Assembly: GCF_900103585.1 (NCBI RefSeq)
Contig: NZ_FNHV01000023.1
Span: 62,001 to 126,000, forward strand
Origin: Streptomyces sp. cf386
GTDB taxonomy: Bacteria; Actinomycetota; Actinomycetes; Streptomycetales; Streptomycetaceae
Reading direction: 5' to 3'
DNA length: 64,000 nucleotides
Shown: piece after piece, positions 9,068-17,970 of the stretch
How the letters are laid out: every line of letters starts with the position of its first letter
How positions within the stretch are numbered: position 1 is the first letter of the stretch
Notes under the pieces: model-generated
What the model was told of the DNA's origin: nothing
The model's input: the letters and a program-made list of their open reading frames with translations, nothing else
The model's database searches: none
Position numbers and translations under genes: made by a program

Positions 9068-9101
9068 CCGCACCGTCCACGGAAAGGCTCAACCAGACGC
9101 C

Positions 9102-10019
9102 ATGCGCGCCCAGTTCGTACTGTCCGAGATCGGTGTCGGTCTCCGCCGCAATCTGACGATGACGTTCGCCGTCGTCGTCTCCGTCGCCCTGTCGCTCGCC
9201 CTGTTCGGCGGGTCGCTCCTGATGAGCGACCAGGTCACCACCATGAAGGGCTACTGGTACGACAAGGTCAACGTCTCCGTCTTCCTCTGCAACAAGAGTG
9301 ACGCCGAGTCCGACCCCAACTGCGCCAAGGGCGCGGTCACCCAGGACCAGAAGAAGGAGATCCTCGCCGACCTGGGCAAGATGTCGGTCGTCGAGAAGAC
9401 GACGTACGAGTCCCAGGACCAGGCGTACAAGCACTACAAGGAGCAGTTCGGCGACTCCCCGCTGGCCGCCTCCCTCACGCCGGACCAGATGCAGGAGTCG
9501 TACCGGATCAAGCTGAAGGACCCGGAGAAGTACCAGGTCATCGCCACCGCCTTCAACGGGCGAGACGGCGTGCAGTCCGTGCAGGACCAGAAGGGCATCC
9601 TGGACAACCTCTTCAAGCTGCTCAACGGTATGAACTGGGCGGCACGCGCGGTGATGGCGTTGATGCTGGTCGTCGCGCTGATGCTGATCGTCAACACCGT
9701 GCGCGTGTCCGCGTTCAGCCGGCGGCGTGAGACCGGGATCATGCGCCTGGTCGGTGCCTCGGGCTTCTACATCCAGGCGCCGTTCATCATGGAGGCCGCG
9801 GTCGCCGGGCTCATCGGCGGGACGGTCGCCTGCGCGTTCCTGGTGATCGCGCGGTACTTCCTCATCGACCACGGACTGGCCCTGGCGGACCAGCTGACCC
9901 TGGTCAACTTCATCGGCTGGGACGCCGTCCTGACCAAGCTCCCGCTCATCCTCGCGACAAGCCTGCTGATGCCGGCGTTGGCGGCGTTCTTCGCGCTGCG
10001 CAAGTACCTGAAGGTGTGA
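9102..10019 (+). CDS. ftsX: Cell division permease-like protein FtsX
   Basis: FtsX is the membrane partner of FtsE and transmits ATP-driven changes to periplasmic or wall hydrolases. The 305-residue protein has one N-terminal membrane helix (about 20-42) and an extracellular domain of about 130 residues containing a Cys pair (FLCNKSD...NCAKG). Three more helices (about 182-205, 232-260 and 275-298) make the usual four-helix topology. The conserved cytoplasmic stretch RRRETGIMRLVGAS is present. The ATG lies 34 bp after ftsE. Confidence 0.96.
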   Translation: MRAQFVLSEIGVGLRRNLTMTFAVVVSVALSLALFGGSLLMSDQVTTMKGYWYDKVNVSVFLCNKSDAESDPNCAKGAVTQDQKKEILADLGKMSVVEKTTYESQDQAYKHYKEQFGDSPLAASLTPDQMQESYRIKLKDPEKYQVIATAFNGRDGVQSVQDQKGILDNLFKLLNGMNWAARAVMALMLVVALMLIVNTVRVSAFSRRRETGIMRLVGASGFYIQAPFIMEAAVAGLIGGTVACAFLVIARYFLIDHGLALADQLTLVNFIGWDAVLTKLPLILATSLLMPALAAFFALRKYLKV

Positions 10020-10026
10020 CCAACGC

Positions 10027-10065
10027 CAAGGGGGCCGTACGGGCAACGGACCGTACGGCCCCTTG
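10027..10065 (+). terminator. Terminator after ftsX
   Basis: Arms CAAGGGGGCCGTACGG and CCGTACGGCCCCTTG (10027-10042 and 10051-10065) pair with one bulged G and an eight-base loop, just after the ftsX stop. Confidence 0.8.
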
Positions 10066-10086
10066 CGTTGTCCTAGACTCACCGGC

Positions 10087-11253
10087 ATGTCAGGTCGTGA
10101 CCTGTTCTGTCAGCCCCGCCGCTTCGGCCGCGGGGCCGCCCTGACATTGGTCTTCGCGAGCGTGCTCGTCGCCGGTGCCGCGACCGGCTCGCTGCCCGGC
10201 CCCGACCGGAAGTCCCCGGACGGCGCAACCCGCTCGGACACCTCCGCGGTCCGGCACGAGGACATCGCCGAGGTGGCCGCCGAGGCCATGGCCGCCGGCG
10301 AGTCCCCCGTGGAGGCCGCCGAGCGCGCGGTCAGCCGCAGCGGGGACCGTTGGGGCGCCGTCTACTCCGAGGGCGAGTACGAGGAGTTCGAGGAGGCCCT
10401 CGACGGCGAGTACACCGGCGTCGGGCTCTGGGCGCGGCGCGAGCGGGACGGCCGTATCGAGGTGACCAAGGTGCGCGCGGGGTCGCCCGCGGCCACCGCC
10501 GGGATCCGCGCGGGCGACCGGCTGCGCAGCGTAGACGGCGCCAAGGTCGACGGGCGTCCGGTCACCGAGGTCGTCTCGTTACTGAGGGGTGACGCGAAGG
10601 ACGCGCCCGCCGGCACGGCCGTGACGGTGGGGCTGGAGCGCGGCACGCGCGCGTGGGACCTCACTCTGCGCCGGGCCGTGCTGTCCACCGACTCGGTCAC
10701 CGTTCGAGAACTCGCCGGCGGCATCACCGTCATCCGGATCGCCTCCTTCACCAAGGGCTCCGGCGACGCGGTCCGCTCCGCCGTACGGCAGTCCCCGGCC
10801 GCCGCCGGCATCGTCCTCGACCTGCGGGGCAACTCCGGCGGCCTGGTCACCGAGGCCGTCACCGCCGCCTCCGCCTTCCTCGACGGCGGCCTCGTCGCGA
10901 CGTACGACGTCGACGGCGACCAGCGCGCCCTGCACGCCGAACCCGGCGGCGACACCACCCGACCCCTGGTCACGGTCGTCGACGGCGGCACGATGAGCGC
11001 GGCCGAGCTGCTCACCGGTGCGCTCCAGGACCGCGGTCGCGCGGTCGTCGTGGGCACCCGCACCTTCGGCAAGGGCTCGGTCCAGATGCCGAGCCGCCTC
11101 CCCGACGGCTCCGTCGCCGAGCTGACCGTCGGCCACTACCGCACCCCCTCCGGACGGGCCGTCGACGGCGAGGGGATCACGCCCGACCTGGAGGCCGACC
11201 GGGGCGTCCTGGAGCGGGCCGCGACGGTCCTCAGCGGCCTCGGCGACTCGTAG
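10087..11253 (+). CDS. S41 family C-terminal processing protease with PDZ domain
   Basis: The 388-residue protein has an N-terminal signal or anchor helix (ALTLVFASVLVAGAATG), then a prodomain-like region and a PDZ domain near 105-190 (GVGLWARRERDG...AGIRAGDRLRSVDG). The tail-specific protease domain follows. The Ser/Lys dyad is visible: Ser304 in GTMSAAELL and Lys329 in FGKGSVQ, with the 25-residue spacing typical of CtpA. It would cleave the C-termini of exported or wall-associated proteins. The start is ATG 10087, where the signal sequence begins. The position between ftsX and smpB suggests an envelope role, but the substrate is unknown. Confidence 0.93.
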   Translation: MSGRDLFCQPRRFGRGAALTLVFASVLVAGAATGSLPGPDRKSPDGATRSDTSAVRHEDIAEVAAEAMAAGESPVEAAERAVSRSGDRWGAVYSEGEYEEFEEALDGEYTGVGLWARRERDGRIEVTKVRAGSPAATAGIRAGDRLRSVDGAKVDGRPVTEVVSLLRGDAKDAPAGTAVTVGLERGTRAWDLTLRRAVLSTDSVTVRELAGGITVIRIASFTKGSGDAVRSAVRQSPAAAGIVLDLRGNSGGLVTEAVTAASAFLDGGLVATYDVDGDQRALHAEPGGDTTRPLVTVVDGGTMSAAELLTGALQDRGRAVVVGTRTFGKGSVQMPSRLPDGSVAELTVGHYRTPSGRAVDGEGITPDLEADRGVLERAATVLSGLGDS

Positions 11254-11310
11254 CGCCTCGTAAATGGGCTTTCCGCGCACCCCCTCCGTAGTGCGAAAAT
11301 GGACGGCACT

Positions 11311-11865
11311 ATGAGCAAGGGAATGTACGTACCGAAGGAGTCCCAGCCCAAGCAGGGCGGGGCGGCCGCGAAGTCCAGGGACGGCGAGAAGGGCGGCAAG
11401 CGCAAGATCGTCGCCCAGAACAAGAAGGCCCGGCACGACTACGCGATCATCGACACCTATGAGGCCGGCCTGGTGCTCATGGGCACCGAGGTCAAGTCGC
11501 TGCGCGAGGGGCGGACGTCGCTGACCGACGGCTTCGTCCAGATCGACGGGGGCGAGGCGTGGCTGCACAACGCCCACATCCCCGAGTACCACCAGGGCAG
11601 CTGGACCAACCACTCCGCGCGCCGCAAGCGCAAGCTCCTCCTGCACCGCGAGGAGATCGACAAGCTGGAGGCCAAGGCCCAGGAGACGGGGCACACGATC
11701 GTGCCCCTCGCCCTGTACTTCAAGGACGGCCGGGCGAAGGCCGAGATCGCTCTCGCGCGAGGCAAGAAGGAGTACGACAAGCGTCAGACCCTGCGGGAGA
11801 AGCAGGACCGGCGGGAGTCGGACCGGGCGATCGCGGCGGCGAAGCGGCGCCAGCGGGAGGCGTAG
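11311..11865 (+). CDS. smpB: SsrA-binding protein SmpB
   Basis: SmpB binds tmRNA and brings it to stalled ribosomes for trans-translation. The 184-residue protein has the conserved core NKKARHDY, GLVLMGTEVKSLREGR, EAWLHNAHI and PEY, and the basic C-terminal tail (KEYDKRQTLREKQDRRESDR) that enters the mRNA channel. An N-terminal extension of about 35 residues (Lys/Gly/Gln-rich) precedes the core. ATG 11311 has GGACGG four bases upstream; ATG 11299 and ATG 11323 are alternatives. Its RNA partner, tmRNA, is encoded 90 bp downstream. Confidence 0.95.
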   Translation: MSKGMYVPKESQPKQGGAAAKSRDGEKGGKRKIVAQNKKARHDYAIIDTYEAGLVLMGTEVKSLREGRTSLTDGFVQIDGGEAWLHNAHIPEYHQGSWTNHSARRKRKLLLHREEIDKLEAKAQETGHTIVPLALYFKDGRAKAEIALARGKKEYDKRQTLREKQDRRESDRAIAAAKRRQREA

Positions 11866-11955
11866 CCCGGAGGAATACGGTGGCATCCGCGGGCGTTGGT
11901 CACGTACGATGGCATCGCGCCCCAACGCAGGGTGCACGCATTGAAAACAAAACAT

Positions 11956-12321
11956 GGGGATGATCGGTTTCGACAGCGGCTGTTGAAGCAGGGGAAGCGT
12001 GTCGAGGAAGCGGCAATGATCTCGTAAACCATATGTCGCAAAAAATAATCGCCAATACCAAGCGCGATTCCTTCGCCCTCGCTGCCTAAGTAGCGACTTG
12101 CGAAGTGTCAGCCCGGGGGTGTTCCCGACCCGGATCCTGGCATCAGCTAGGGAACTAAACCTTGATCCCGGTCACGGGGTGAAGAGGGAAATCTAACAGT
12201 GACTGGGCTCGTCGGCGACTTGTTCGCGTGATCGCCGGGGCCGAGAAAATCGCAGCGAACTGCACACGGAGAAGCCCTGATTTTGCACCGTTGGACGCGG
12301 GTTCGATTCCCGCCATCTCCA
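11956..12321 (+). ncRNA. ssrA: tmRNA (ssrA), tag ANTKRDSFALAA
   Basis: The 5' end GGGGATGATCGGTTTCGACA and the 3' end with a T-arm (GGGTTCGATTCCC) and ATCTCC pair to form the alanyl acceptor stem. The CCA is not encoded (ACGA follows), so it must be added. The tag reading frame runs from 12051 to 12089 and reads ANTKRDSFALAA-stop, ending in the FALAA degron of streptomycetes. Pseudoknot-forming GC-rich segments follow. It works with SmpB directly upstream to rescue stalled ribosomes and mark the peptide for proteolysis. The tag appears shorter than the ANTKRDSSQQAFALAA form I remember for S. coelicolor. Confidence 0.96.
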
Positions 12322-12359
12322 CGATCGGGAGGTTTCCGAACCTCCCTAACCCATGTGGG

Positions 12360-12395
12360 CAAAGGCCCCGCCGCCTTCGGGCAGCGGGGCCTTTG
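12360..12395 (+). terminator. Terminator of ssrA
   Basis: An 11-bp stem CAAAGGCCCCG/CGGGGCCTTTG with inner GCCGCC pairing and a TTCG-type loop lies 38 bp after the tmRNA. Confidence 0.85.
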
Positions 12396-12441
12396 TCATG
12401 CCGGATGACGGCCGACGGGGGGACGGTGATCTACTGGGCGG

Positions 12442-13419
12442 ATGCCTACCGCCTTCCGTACGGTCCCCAGCGTCCTCGCCGGTTTAGTCCTGCTCGCCGC
12501 GTGCGGTGCGGAGCGTGACTCGGAGTCCCCGGCCGGTGCCGGGGTGCCGTGTCCGTCGGACTTCGCTCGGGGCGGCCAGGCCTCCGGTGCGCCGACTCCG
12601 CTTCCCCTGCCTTCGCTCGACGGTCCGGGCGAGGGCGGCGTGAAGGTCACCGGCCTGTACGCCTGGGGCCCGGAGAGTGGCTGTGGGACCGACTTCTCCG
12701 CCGAGTTCGAGGTCACCAACCAGGGGAAAGAGGCGGCCACCTACACCGTCACCGTCGGCTTCCGCTCGGCGTCCGGAGGCAGCGTCGACAACGCGGAGCA
12801 GATCGTCACGTCGGTCGGGCCGGGGCGGACCGTCAAGAAGACCGTCGCCATGGGGGAGTCGCTCGGGCCGGACGCCGATGTGACGGGCGTGGAAGTGGTC
12901 AAGGTGCGCAGCGTCCCCGCCGACGAGGCGTCGACCGCCTCGGGGACCTGCCCCGCGTCCGGGCTGCACGTCTACGCGGACCAGGGCGACGCCGCCATGG
13001 GCCTGCGTGTCGTCGGGCTGCATCTCGTCAACTGCGGGACCCGGCCGTACGAACTCAACGGCTACCCGGAACTCGAAATCCTCGACGAGGACCACGACAA
13101 GGCCGACGGTGTGCGGATCCTCGACGGGACCGATCGGATCAGCACCGGCGTCGGAGGCGAGGGCAGCCCGCAGCGCGTCGTGCTGCGGCCGGGCGAGGCC
13201 GCGCGGACCACGCTGGCCTGGCGGAACACCACCGAATTCGGCGATCCGGTGAATGCGCCGTACGTCCGTGTGCGGGCGAAGGCGGGCGCGAGCCCCGTGA
13301 TGGTGGTGCCGGAACTGGACCTCGGGACGACGGGGAAGCTCGGCGTCGGGCCGTGGCAGAAGGACGAGACGTACCAGGGTGCCCGCCCGGGCACGCAGCG
13401 GCCGACGCCGACGCCGTAG
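12442..13419 (+). CDS. DUF4232 lipoprotein
   Basis: The 325-residue protein has a lipoprotein signal (VLAGLVLLAACG, lipidated Cys at about 21). The first half holds an immunoglobulin-like region (FSAEFEVTNQGKEAATYTVTVGF). The second half is a DUF4232 domain, recognisable by the pattern CPASGLHVY...GDAAMGLRVVGLHLVNCGTRPYELNGYPELEIL, where the two Cys probably form a disulphide. Such proteins sit on the outer face of the membrane; no molecular function is established. The gene starts 47 bp after the ssrA terminator, is monocistronic, and has no obvious ribosome site before the ATG. Confidence 0.82.
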   Translation: MPTAFRTVPSVLAGLVLLAACGAERDSESPAGAGVPCPSDFARGGQASGAPTPLPLPSLDGPGEGGVKVTGLYAWGPESGCGTDFSAEFEVTNQGKEAATYTVTVGFRSASGGSVDNAEQIVTSVGPGRTVKKTVAMGESLGPDADVTGVEVVKVRSVPADEASTASGTCPASGLHVYADQGDAAMGLRVVGLHLVNCGTRPYELNGYPELEILDEDHDKADGVRILDGTDRISTGVGGEGSPQRVVLRPGEAARTTLAWRNTTEFGDPVNAPYVRVRAKAGASPVMVVPELDLGTTGKLGVGPWQKDETYQGARPGTQRPTPTP

Positions 13420-13525
13420 GGCTCTTTTCCACGCCCTCCCGCGCTTCCCCTCACATGGCGGACGTGCCCGATGTGTTGTCCGACCCCATATCGACGGGTC
13501 GTTCACGCTTCTACGGTCCCTCCTC

Positions 13526-14524
13526 ATGACACAGACCAGAGCCGCAAGCCGTCATATCCCTGTCCGTTCAGCTCTCCTGGCGACCTTGCTGGTCGCCCTG
13601 ATCGCCGCCTTCCTCACACCGGGCCCAGCCGCGGCGGCCTCGCTTCAGGAAGTCACCGGGTTCGGGTCGAACCCGGGTGCGCTGCGGATGTTCCGGTACG
13701 TCCCCGACGGGCTGCCCGCCGGCCGGCCCGTGGTCGTCGCGCTGCACGGCTGCACGCAGAACGCGTCCGGCTACGGCACCGGCAGCGGCTGGACCGAACT
13801 GGCCGACCGCTGGGGCTTCTCCGTGGTGCTGCCGCAGCAGCAGACCGCCAACAACGCCTCGTCCTGCTTCAACTGGTTCCAGAGCGGCGACATCGCGCGT
13901 GGCCAGGGCGAGGCCGCGTCCGTCGCGCAGATGGTCGACCGGCAGCTCGCCGACGTCTCCGGTGAGGCGTCGCGCGTGTATGCCACCGGGCTGTCCGCCG
14001 GGGGCGGGATGACCGCCGTGATGATGGCGGCGTACCCGGAGAAGTTCGCCGCCGGCGGGATCGTCGCCGGGCTGCCGTACGGATGCGCGCAGGCCGCCGG
14101 GTCGCCGTACGTGTGCATGTACGTCGGCGCCACGCAGACAGCGAAGCAGTGGGGCGACCGGGTGCGAGCCGCCCGCCCCGGCTACACCGGACCCTGGCCC
14201 ACGCTCACCGTCTTCCAGGGCAGCGCCGACTACACCGTCAAGCCCGTCAACATGACCGACCTGATGAAGCAGTGGACCGATGTGCAGGGGGCCGACCAGA
14301 CCGCCGACGTCAGTGACACCGTGGCCGGCTACCCGCACCAGGTCTTCCGTGACCCGGCCGGGAAGGCGGTGGCGGAGACGTACAGCATCACGGGCATGGG
14401 GCACGGGCAGCCCGTCGACCCCGGCAGCGGCACCGAGCAGTGCGGGACCGCCGGGGCCTACATCCTCGATGTGAACCTGTGTGCCGCCTACCGCCTGGGG
14501 CTGACCTGGGGGCTCGCGGGCTGA
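13526..14524 (+). CDS. Secreted PHB-depolymerase-family esterase
   Basis: The 332-residue protein has an N-terminal signal peptide ending in PGPAAAAS and an alpha/beta-hydrolase fold of the extracellular PHB depolymerase / LpqC type. Visible features are the oxyanion loop LHGCTQNA, the nucleophile elbow GLSAGG, an Asp in GSADYTV and a His near GMGHGQPVDP. The substrate could be polyhydroxybutyrate, a feruloyl or acetyl ester of plant polymers, or a wax; the family does not settle it. There is no separate carbohydrate- or PHB-binding domain. ATG 13526 was chosen because the signal peptide begins there. It ends 9 bp before a convergent lacI-type gene. Confidence 0.85.
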   Translation: MTQTRAASRHIPVRSALLATLLVALIAAFLTPGPAAAASLQEVTGFGSNPGALRMFRYVPDGLPAGRPVVVALHGCTQNASGYGTGSGWTELADRWGFSVVLPQQQTANNASSCFNWFQSGDIARGQGEAASVAQMVDRQLADVSGEASRVYATGLSAGGGMTAVMMAAYPEKFAAGGIVAGLPYGCAQAAGSPYVCMYVGATQTAKQWGDRVRAARPGYTGPWPTLTVFQGSADYTVKPVNMTDLMKQWTDVQGADQTADVSDTVAGYPHQVFRDPAGKAVAETYSITGMGHGQPVDPGSGTEQCGTAGAYILDVNLCAAYRLGLTWGLAG

Positions 14525-14533
14525 ACTCCCGTG

Positions 14534-15544
14534 TCACGCAAGGGCCCGCCGCGCCGTACTCGCCCGTTCCGTCATCCTCGGCGGCAGCAGCGTCGCCTCC
14601 GGTGCGTCCTTGCCGTCCAGCTTGCGCATCAGCAGTTCCACGGCCCGCGTGCCCACCTCGGTGGACGGCAGGGCGATCGAGGTGACCGGTAGGCGCAGTG
14701 ACTCGGCGAGTTCGTCGGGGCAGATCGCGGTGATCGACAGGTCGGCGGGCACGCGCAGGCCCAGCTGTTCGAAGGCGTCGATCAGCGGCTCCAGGATCGC
14801 CTCGTTGTGGACGACCACTCCCGTCAACGCGGGCTGTTCGCAGAGCAGTTGCTCGGCGACCGCGCGGGCAGCCGCCGGGGACGCCTCGCAGGGGTGCACC
14901 GCGGACGACAGGCGGCCCCGGTCCGCGGCGGCCGTGAAGCCCTGGACGACCCGCTGGGCGAAGGCCGTCTGCCGTACGTACACCTCCGGCGGAGAGCCCA
15001 CCAGCGCCACCGCCCGGTGTCCGAGCCGCGCCAGATGCTCCACGCAGGCCTCGCCCGCCGCCTTGAAGTCGAGGTCGACGCAGGTCAGTCCGTCGGAGTC
15101 GGCGGGGAAGCCGATCAGCACGGACGGGCGGTCCAGGTCCCGTAACAGCGGCAGCCGGGGATCGTGCAGCTGGACGTCCATCACGATCAGGGCGTCCACC
15201 AGCGCCGTGTCCGCGACCCGCCGCAGCCCCTCCTCGCCCTCCTCCTGGGTGAGCAGCAGTACGTCATGGTCGTACCGTCGCGCCGTCGTCACCACCGACA
15301 CCGCGAACCGCATCACCACCGGCACATTGATCCCGGCCCGTAACGGCACCACCAGCGCCAGCACGTTCGACCGCCGGCCGGCCAGTGCGCGGGCGCCGGC
15401 GTGCGGGCGGTAGCCGAGCAGGCGGACGGCCTCCTCGACGCGGCGCCGGGTCTCCTCGGAGATCGGACGCTTGCCGCTCAGCGCGTAGGACACCGTGCTG
15501 GCGGAGACTCCGGCATGCCGGGCCACGTCAGTGATCTTCACCAT
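14534..15544 (-). CDS. LacI family transcriptional regulator
   Basis: The 336-residue regulator has an N-terminal LacI helix-turn-helix (ITDVARHAGVSASTVSYALSGKRPISEETRRRV) and a hinge, followed by a periplasmic-binding-protein-like sugar-sensing domain. Its ATG overlaps the TGA of the upstream GH31 gene by one base (TGATG), so the two are translationally coupled. It most likely represses its own operon through the twin palindromes upstream of the GH31 gene and is released by a sugar, plausibly an alpha-xyloside or its breakdown product (inference from the partner enzyme). Confidence 0.92.
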   Translation of the reverse strand: MVKITDVARHAGVSASTVSYALSGKRPISEETRRRVEEAVRLLGYRPHAGARALAGRRSNVLALVVPLRAGINVPVVMRFAVSVVTTARRYDHDVLLLTQEEGEEGLRRVADTALVDALIVMDVQLHDPRLPLLRDLDRPSVLIGFPADSDGLTCVDLDFKAAGEACVEHLARLGHRAVALVGSPPEVYVRQTAFAQRVVQGFTAAADRGRLSSAVHPCEASPAAARAVAEQLLCEQPALTGVVVHNEAILEPLIDAFEQLGLRVPADLSITAICPDELAESLRLPVTSIALPSTEVGTRAVELLMRKLDGKDAPEATLLPPRMTERASTARRALA

Positions 15545-17796
15545 CAGGCCGTCTCCACCGTCAGGAACCCGGCCCCCGCCCGGGCCCGTGCCTCGCGCTC
15601 CCCGGCGGCCAGAGCCCAGGGCGCGGAGGGGTCGCTGCAGGAGGCCCGCAGCGTGTCGCCCTCCCGTACGACCGTGAAGGCCACCTCCCCGACCCGCACC
15701 GTCACCTGCGCGCCCCGCTCCAGCCCGAACGCCCGCAGGGTGACCCCGTCGGCATGGTCGTAGTCGGGCCGGTCGTCCACCGCGCCCACCGGGATCACCG
15801 CACCCGGCCGCACCAGCAGCGGCACGCTGTCGAAGCCGTGCTTCTCGCGCACCCAGCGCGGCCCGGTCACCGTCTCCCCGCCGAGGTAGTGGGTCCAGGT
15901 GCCCTCGGGGACGTAGTACGCCACGTCGCCCTCGTCGCTGAAGACGGGCGCCACCAGCAGGTCAGGGCCGAGCATGTACTGCCGCTCCAGATGCGCGCAC
16001 CCGGGATCGTCCGGGAACTCCAGCACCATCGCCCGCATCATCGGCACGCCCTCGGTGTGGGCGGTGCGGGCGACCTCGTAGAGATAGGGCATGAGCCGCA
16101 GCTTCAGACGGGTGAACTTCCGTGCCACGTCCACGGACTCCTCGTCGAAATGCCAGGGGACGCGGTACGACGAGCTGCCGTGCAGCCGGCTGTGCGAGGA
16201 CAGCAGGCCGAACGCCAGCCACCGCTTGAACAGCGCGGGTGTGGGGGTGCCCTCGAAGCCGCCGATGTCGTGGCTCCAGTAGCCGAAGCCGGAGAGGCCC
16301 AGCGACAGGCCTCCGCGCAGGGACTCCGCCATCGACTCGTACGTCGCCTCGCAGTCGCCGCCCCAGTGCACCGGGAACTGCTGGCTCCCGGCCGTCGCCG
16401 AGCGGGCGAAGACCACCGCCTCCTCCTCGCCCCGGTGCTTGCGCAGCACGTCGAAGACGGTGCGGTTGTAGAGGTAGGTGTAGTAGTTGTGCATCCGCTC
16501 CGGGTCGGAGCCGTCGGACCAGGCCACGTCGAGGGGCACCCGCTCGCCGAAGTCGGTCTTGAAGCAGTCGACGCCCTGCGTGAGGAGCGCCTCCAGCTTG
16601 CCGGCGTACCAGTCGCGGGCGGCCGGGGAGGTGAAGTCGACCAGCGCCATGCCCGGCTGCCACAGATCCCACTGCCAGACACTGCCGTCCGGCCGCCTCA
16701 GCAGGTGCCCGAGCGCCTTGCCCTCCGCGAACAGGGGCGAGCGCTGGGCTATGTACGGGTTGATCCAGACGCAGACCCGCAGGTCCTTCGCCTTCAGCCG
16801 GGCCAGCATGCCCTCCGGGTCGGGGAACACCCTGGGGTCCCACTGGAAGTCGCACCAGTTGAACTCCCGCATCCAGAAGCAGTCGAAGTGGAAGACGGAC
16901 AGGGGGAGTTCGCGCTCTCTCATGCCGTCCACGAAGGAGGTGACCGTCTCCTCGTCGTACGACGTCGTGAACGACGTCGACAGCCACAGGCCGAACGACC
17001 AGGCGGGTGGCAGCGCCGGGCGGCCGGTCAGGGCCGTGTACTTGCGGAGGATGTCCTTCGGGGTCGGGCCGTGGATGACGTAGTACGTCAGCTCCTGGGC
17101 CTCCGCGCTGAACTGCACCCGGGACACGACCTCCGAGGCGACCTCGAAGGAGACCTTGCCCGGGGTGTCGACGAAGACGCCGTAGCCCGCGTCGGTCAGG
17201 AAGAACGGCACGTTCTTGTAGGCCTGCTCGCTGCATGTGCCGCCGTCGGCCTGCCAGATGTCGACGACCTGCCCGTTCTTGACCAGCGGCCCGAAGCGCT
17301 CACCGAGGCCGTAGACGGAGGTGCCGACGCGCAGGACCAGCTGTTCCCGCAGGTAGTGCGCCCCGGTCGCGTCCCGCATGATGCCCATGCTCTTGGGGCC
17401 GCTGGAGGTGAGCGTGCGGCCGCCGGCGAGGAACTCGACGTGCCAGGGGCCGGTGCGGGCGACCCGGACCGACAGCGCGCCGGAGGTCAGGGTCGCGTGC
17501 TCGTCGTCGTACGAGATCTGCGGGGCGGTCTCCTCCGACTCGGCGACCTCGAACCGGGGGCCGCGCGGCTGCTCGCCCGCGAAGTGGGTGAGGGTGAGGC
17601 CGATGACGTCGGGCATCGGTGTGTGGGCGTTGATCGTCATGACCGGTCCCGTCATCAGGTCGCCGCGCGAGCGGATGGGCCGGGTCGGCGCGTGGATCTC
17701 CAGCGCGCCGTCCGACTCGGTGACGTCGAGGACTTCGGCGGGGTGGGCCGCGGTGACGCCCTCGCGCAGCAGCCAGTAGCCGTCGGTGAACTTCAT
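15544..17796 (-). CDS. Glycoside hydrolase family 31, YicI-like alpha-xylosidase
   Basis: The 750-residue enzyme starts at ATG 17796 (MKFTDGYWLLREGV), which matches the YicI N-terminus; the open frame further upstream crosses the P450 gene and is not coding. The GH31 nucleophile Asp is in CFKTDFGERVP and the acid/base Asp in HWGGDCEATY. The sugar-site stretch FHFDCFWMREFNWCDF closely resembles bacterial alpha-xylosidases. There is no signal peptide, so it acts in the cytoplasm on imported xyloglucan-type or isoprimeverose-like oligosaccharides, or on other alpha-glycosides. It is the first gene of a two-gene operon with lacI; no transporter is adjacent. Confidence 0.92.
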   Translation of the reverse strand: MKFTDGYWLLREGVTAAHPAEVLDVTESDGALEIHAPTRPIRSRGDLMTGPVMTINAHTPMPDVIGLTLTHFAGEQPRGPRFEVAESEETAPQISYDDEHATLTSGALSVRVARTGPWHVEFLAGGRTLTSSGPKSMGIMRDATGAHYLREQLVLRVGTSVYGLGERFGPLVKNGQVVDIWQADGGTCSEQAYKNVPFFLTDAGYGVFVDTPGKVSFEVASEVVSRVQFSAEAQELTYYVIHGPTPKDILRKYTALTGRPALPPAWSFGLWLSTSFTTSYDEETVTSFVDGMRERELPLSVFHFDCFWMREFNWCDFQWDPRVFPDPEGMLARLKAKDLRVCVWINPYIAQRSPLFAEGKALGHLLRRPDGSVWQWDLWQPGMALVDFTSPAARDWYAGKLEALLTQGVDCFKTDFGERVPLDVAWSDGSDPERMHNYYTYLYNRTVFDVLRKHRGEEEAVVFARSATAGSQQFPVHWGGDCEATYESMAESLRGGLSLGLSGFGYWSHDIGGFEGTPTPALFKRWLAFGLLSSHSRLHGSSSYRVPWHFDEESVDVARKFTRLKLRLMPYLYEVARTAHTEGVPMMRAMVLEFPDDPGCAHLERQYMLGPDLLVAPVFSDEGDVAYYVPEGTWTHYLGGETVTGPRWVREKHGFDSVPLLVRPGAVIPVGAVDDRPDYDHADGVTLRAFGLERGAQVTVRVGEVAFTVVREGDTLRASCSDPSAPWALAAGEREARARAGAGFLTVETA

Positions 17797-17864
17797 GTGG
17801 GGGTCCTTAACTCGACTGCGACTGCGACTGCGACTGCGTCCACGGAGATGCCCCGCTGCGATTC

Positions 17865-17903
17865 GTCGAATCGTTTCGACGGATGGCGTCGAAGCGCTTC
17901 GAT
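17865..17903. promoter_or_regulatory. Twin LacI-type operators
   Basis: Two inverted repeats share one pattern: GTCGAA-TCGT-TTCGAC (17865-17880) and GTCGAA-GCGC-TTCGAT (17888-17903). The second contains a perfect 14-bp palindrome. Their centres are 23 bp apart, about two helical turns. They lie upstream of the GH31-lacI operon and between it and the divergent P450, so one repressor could control both directions. Confidence 0.7.
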
Positions 17904-17970
17904 TACTCGTTTGTCGAAGGTATGTGTGGGCTGAGGGTGCGTCAATGGCTCGTGCGGGAATGGGGGAGCC

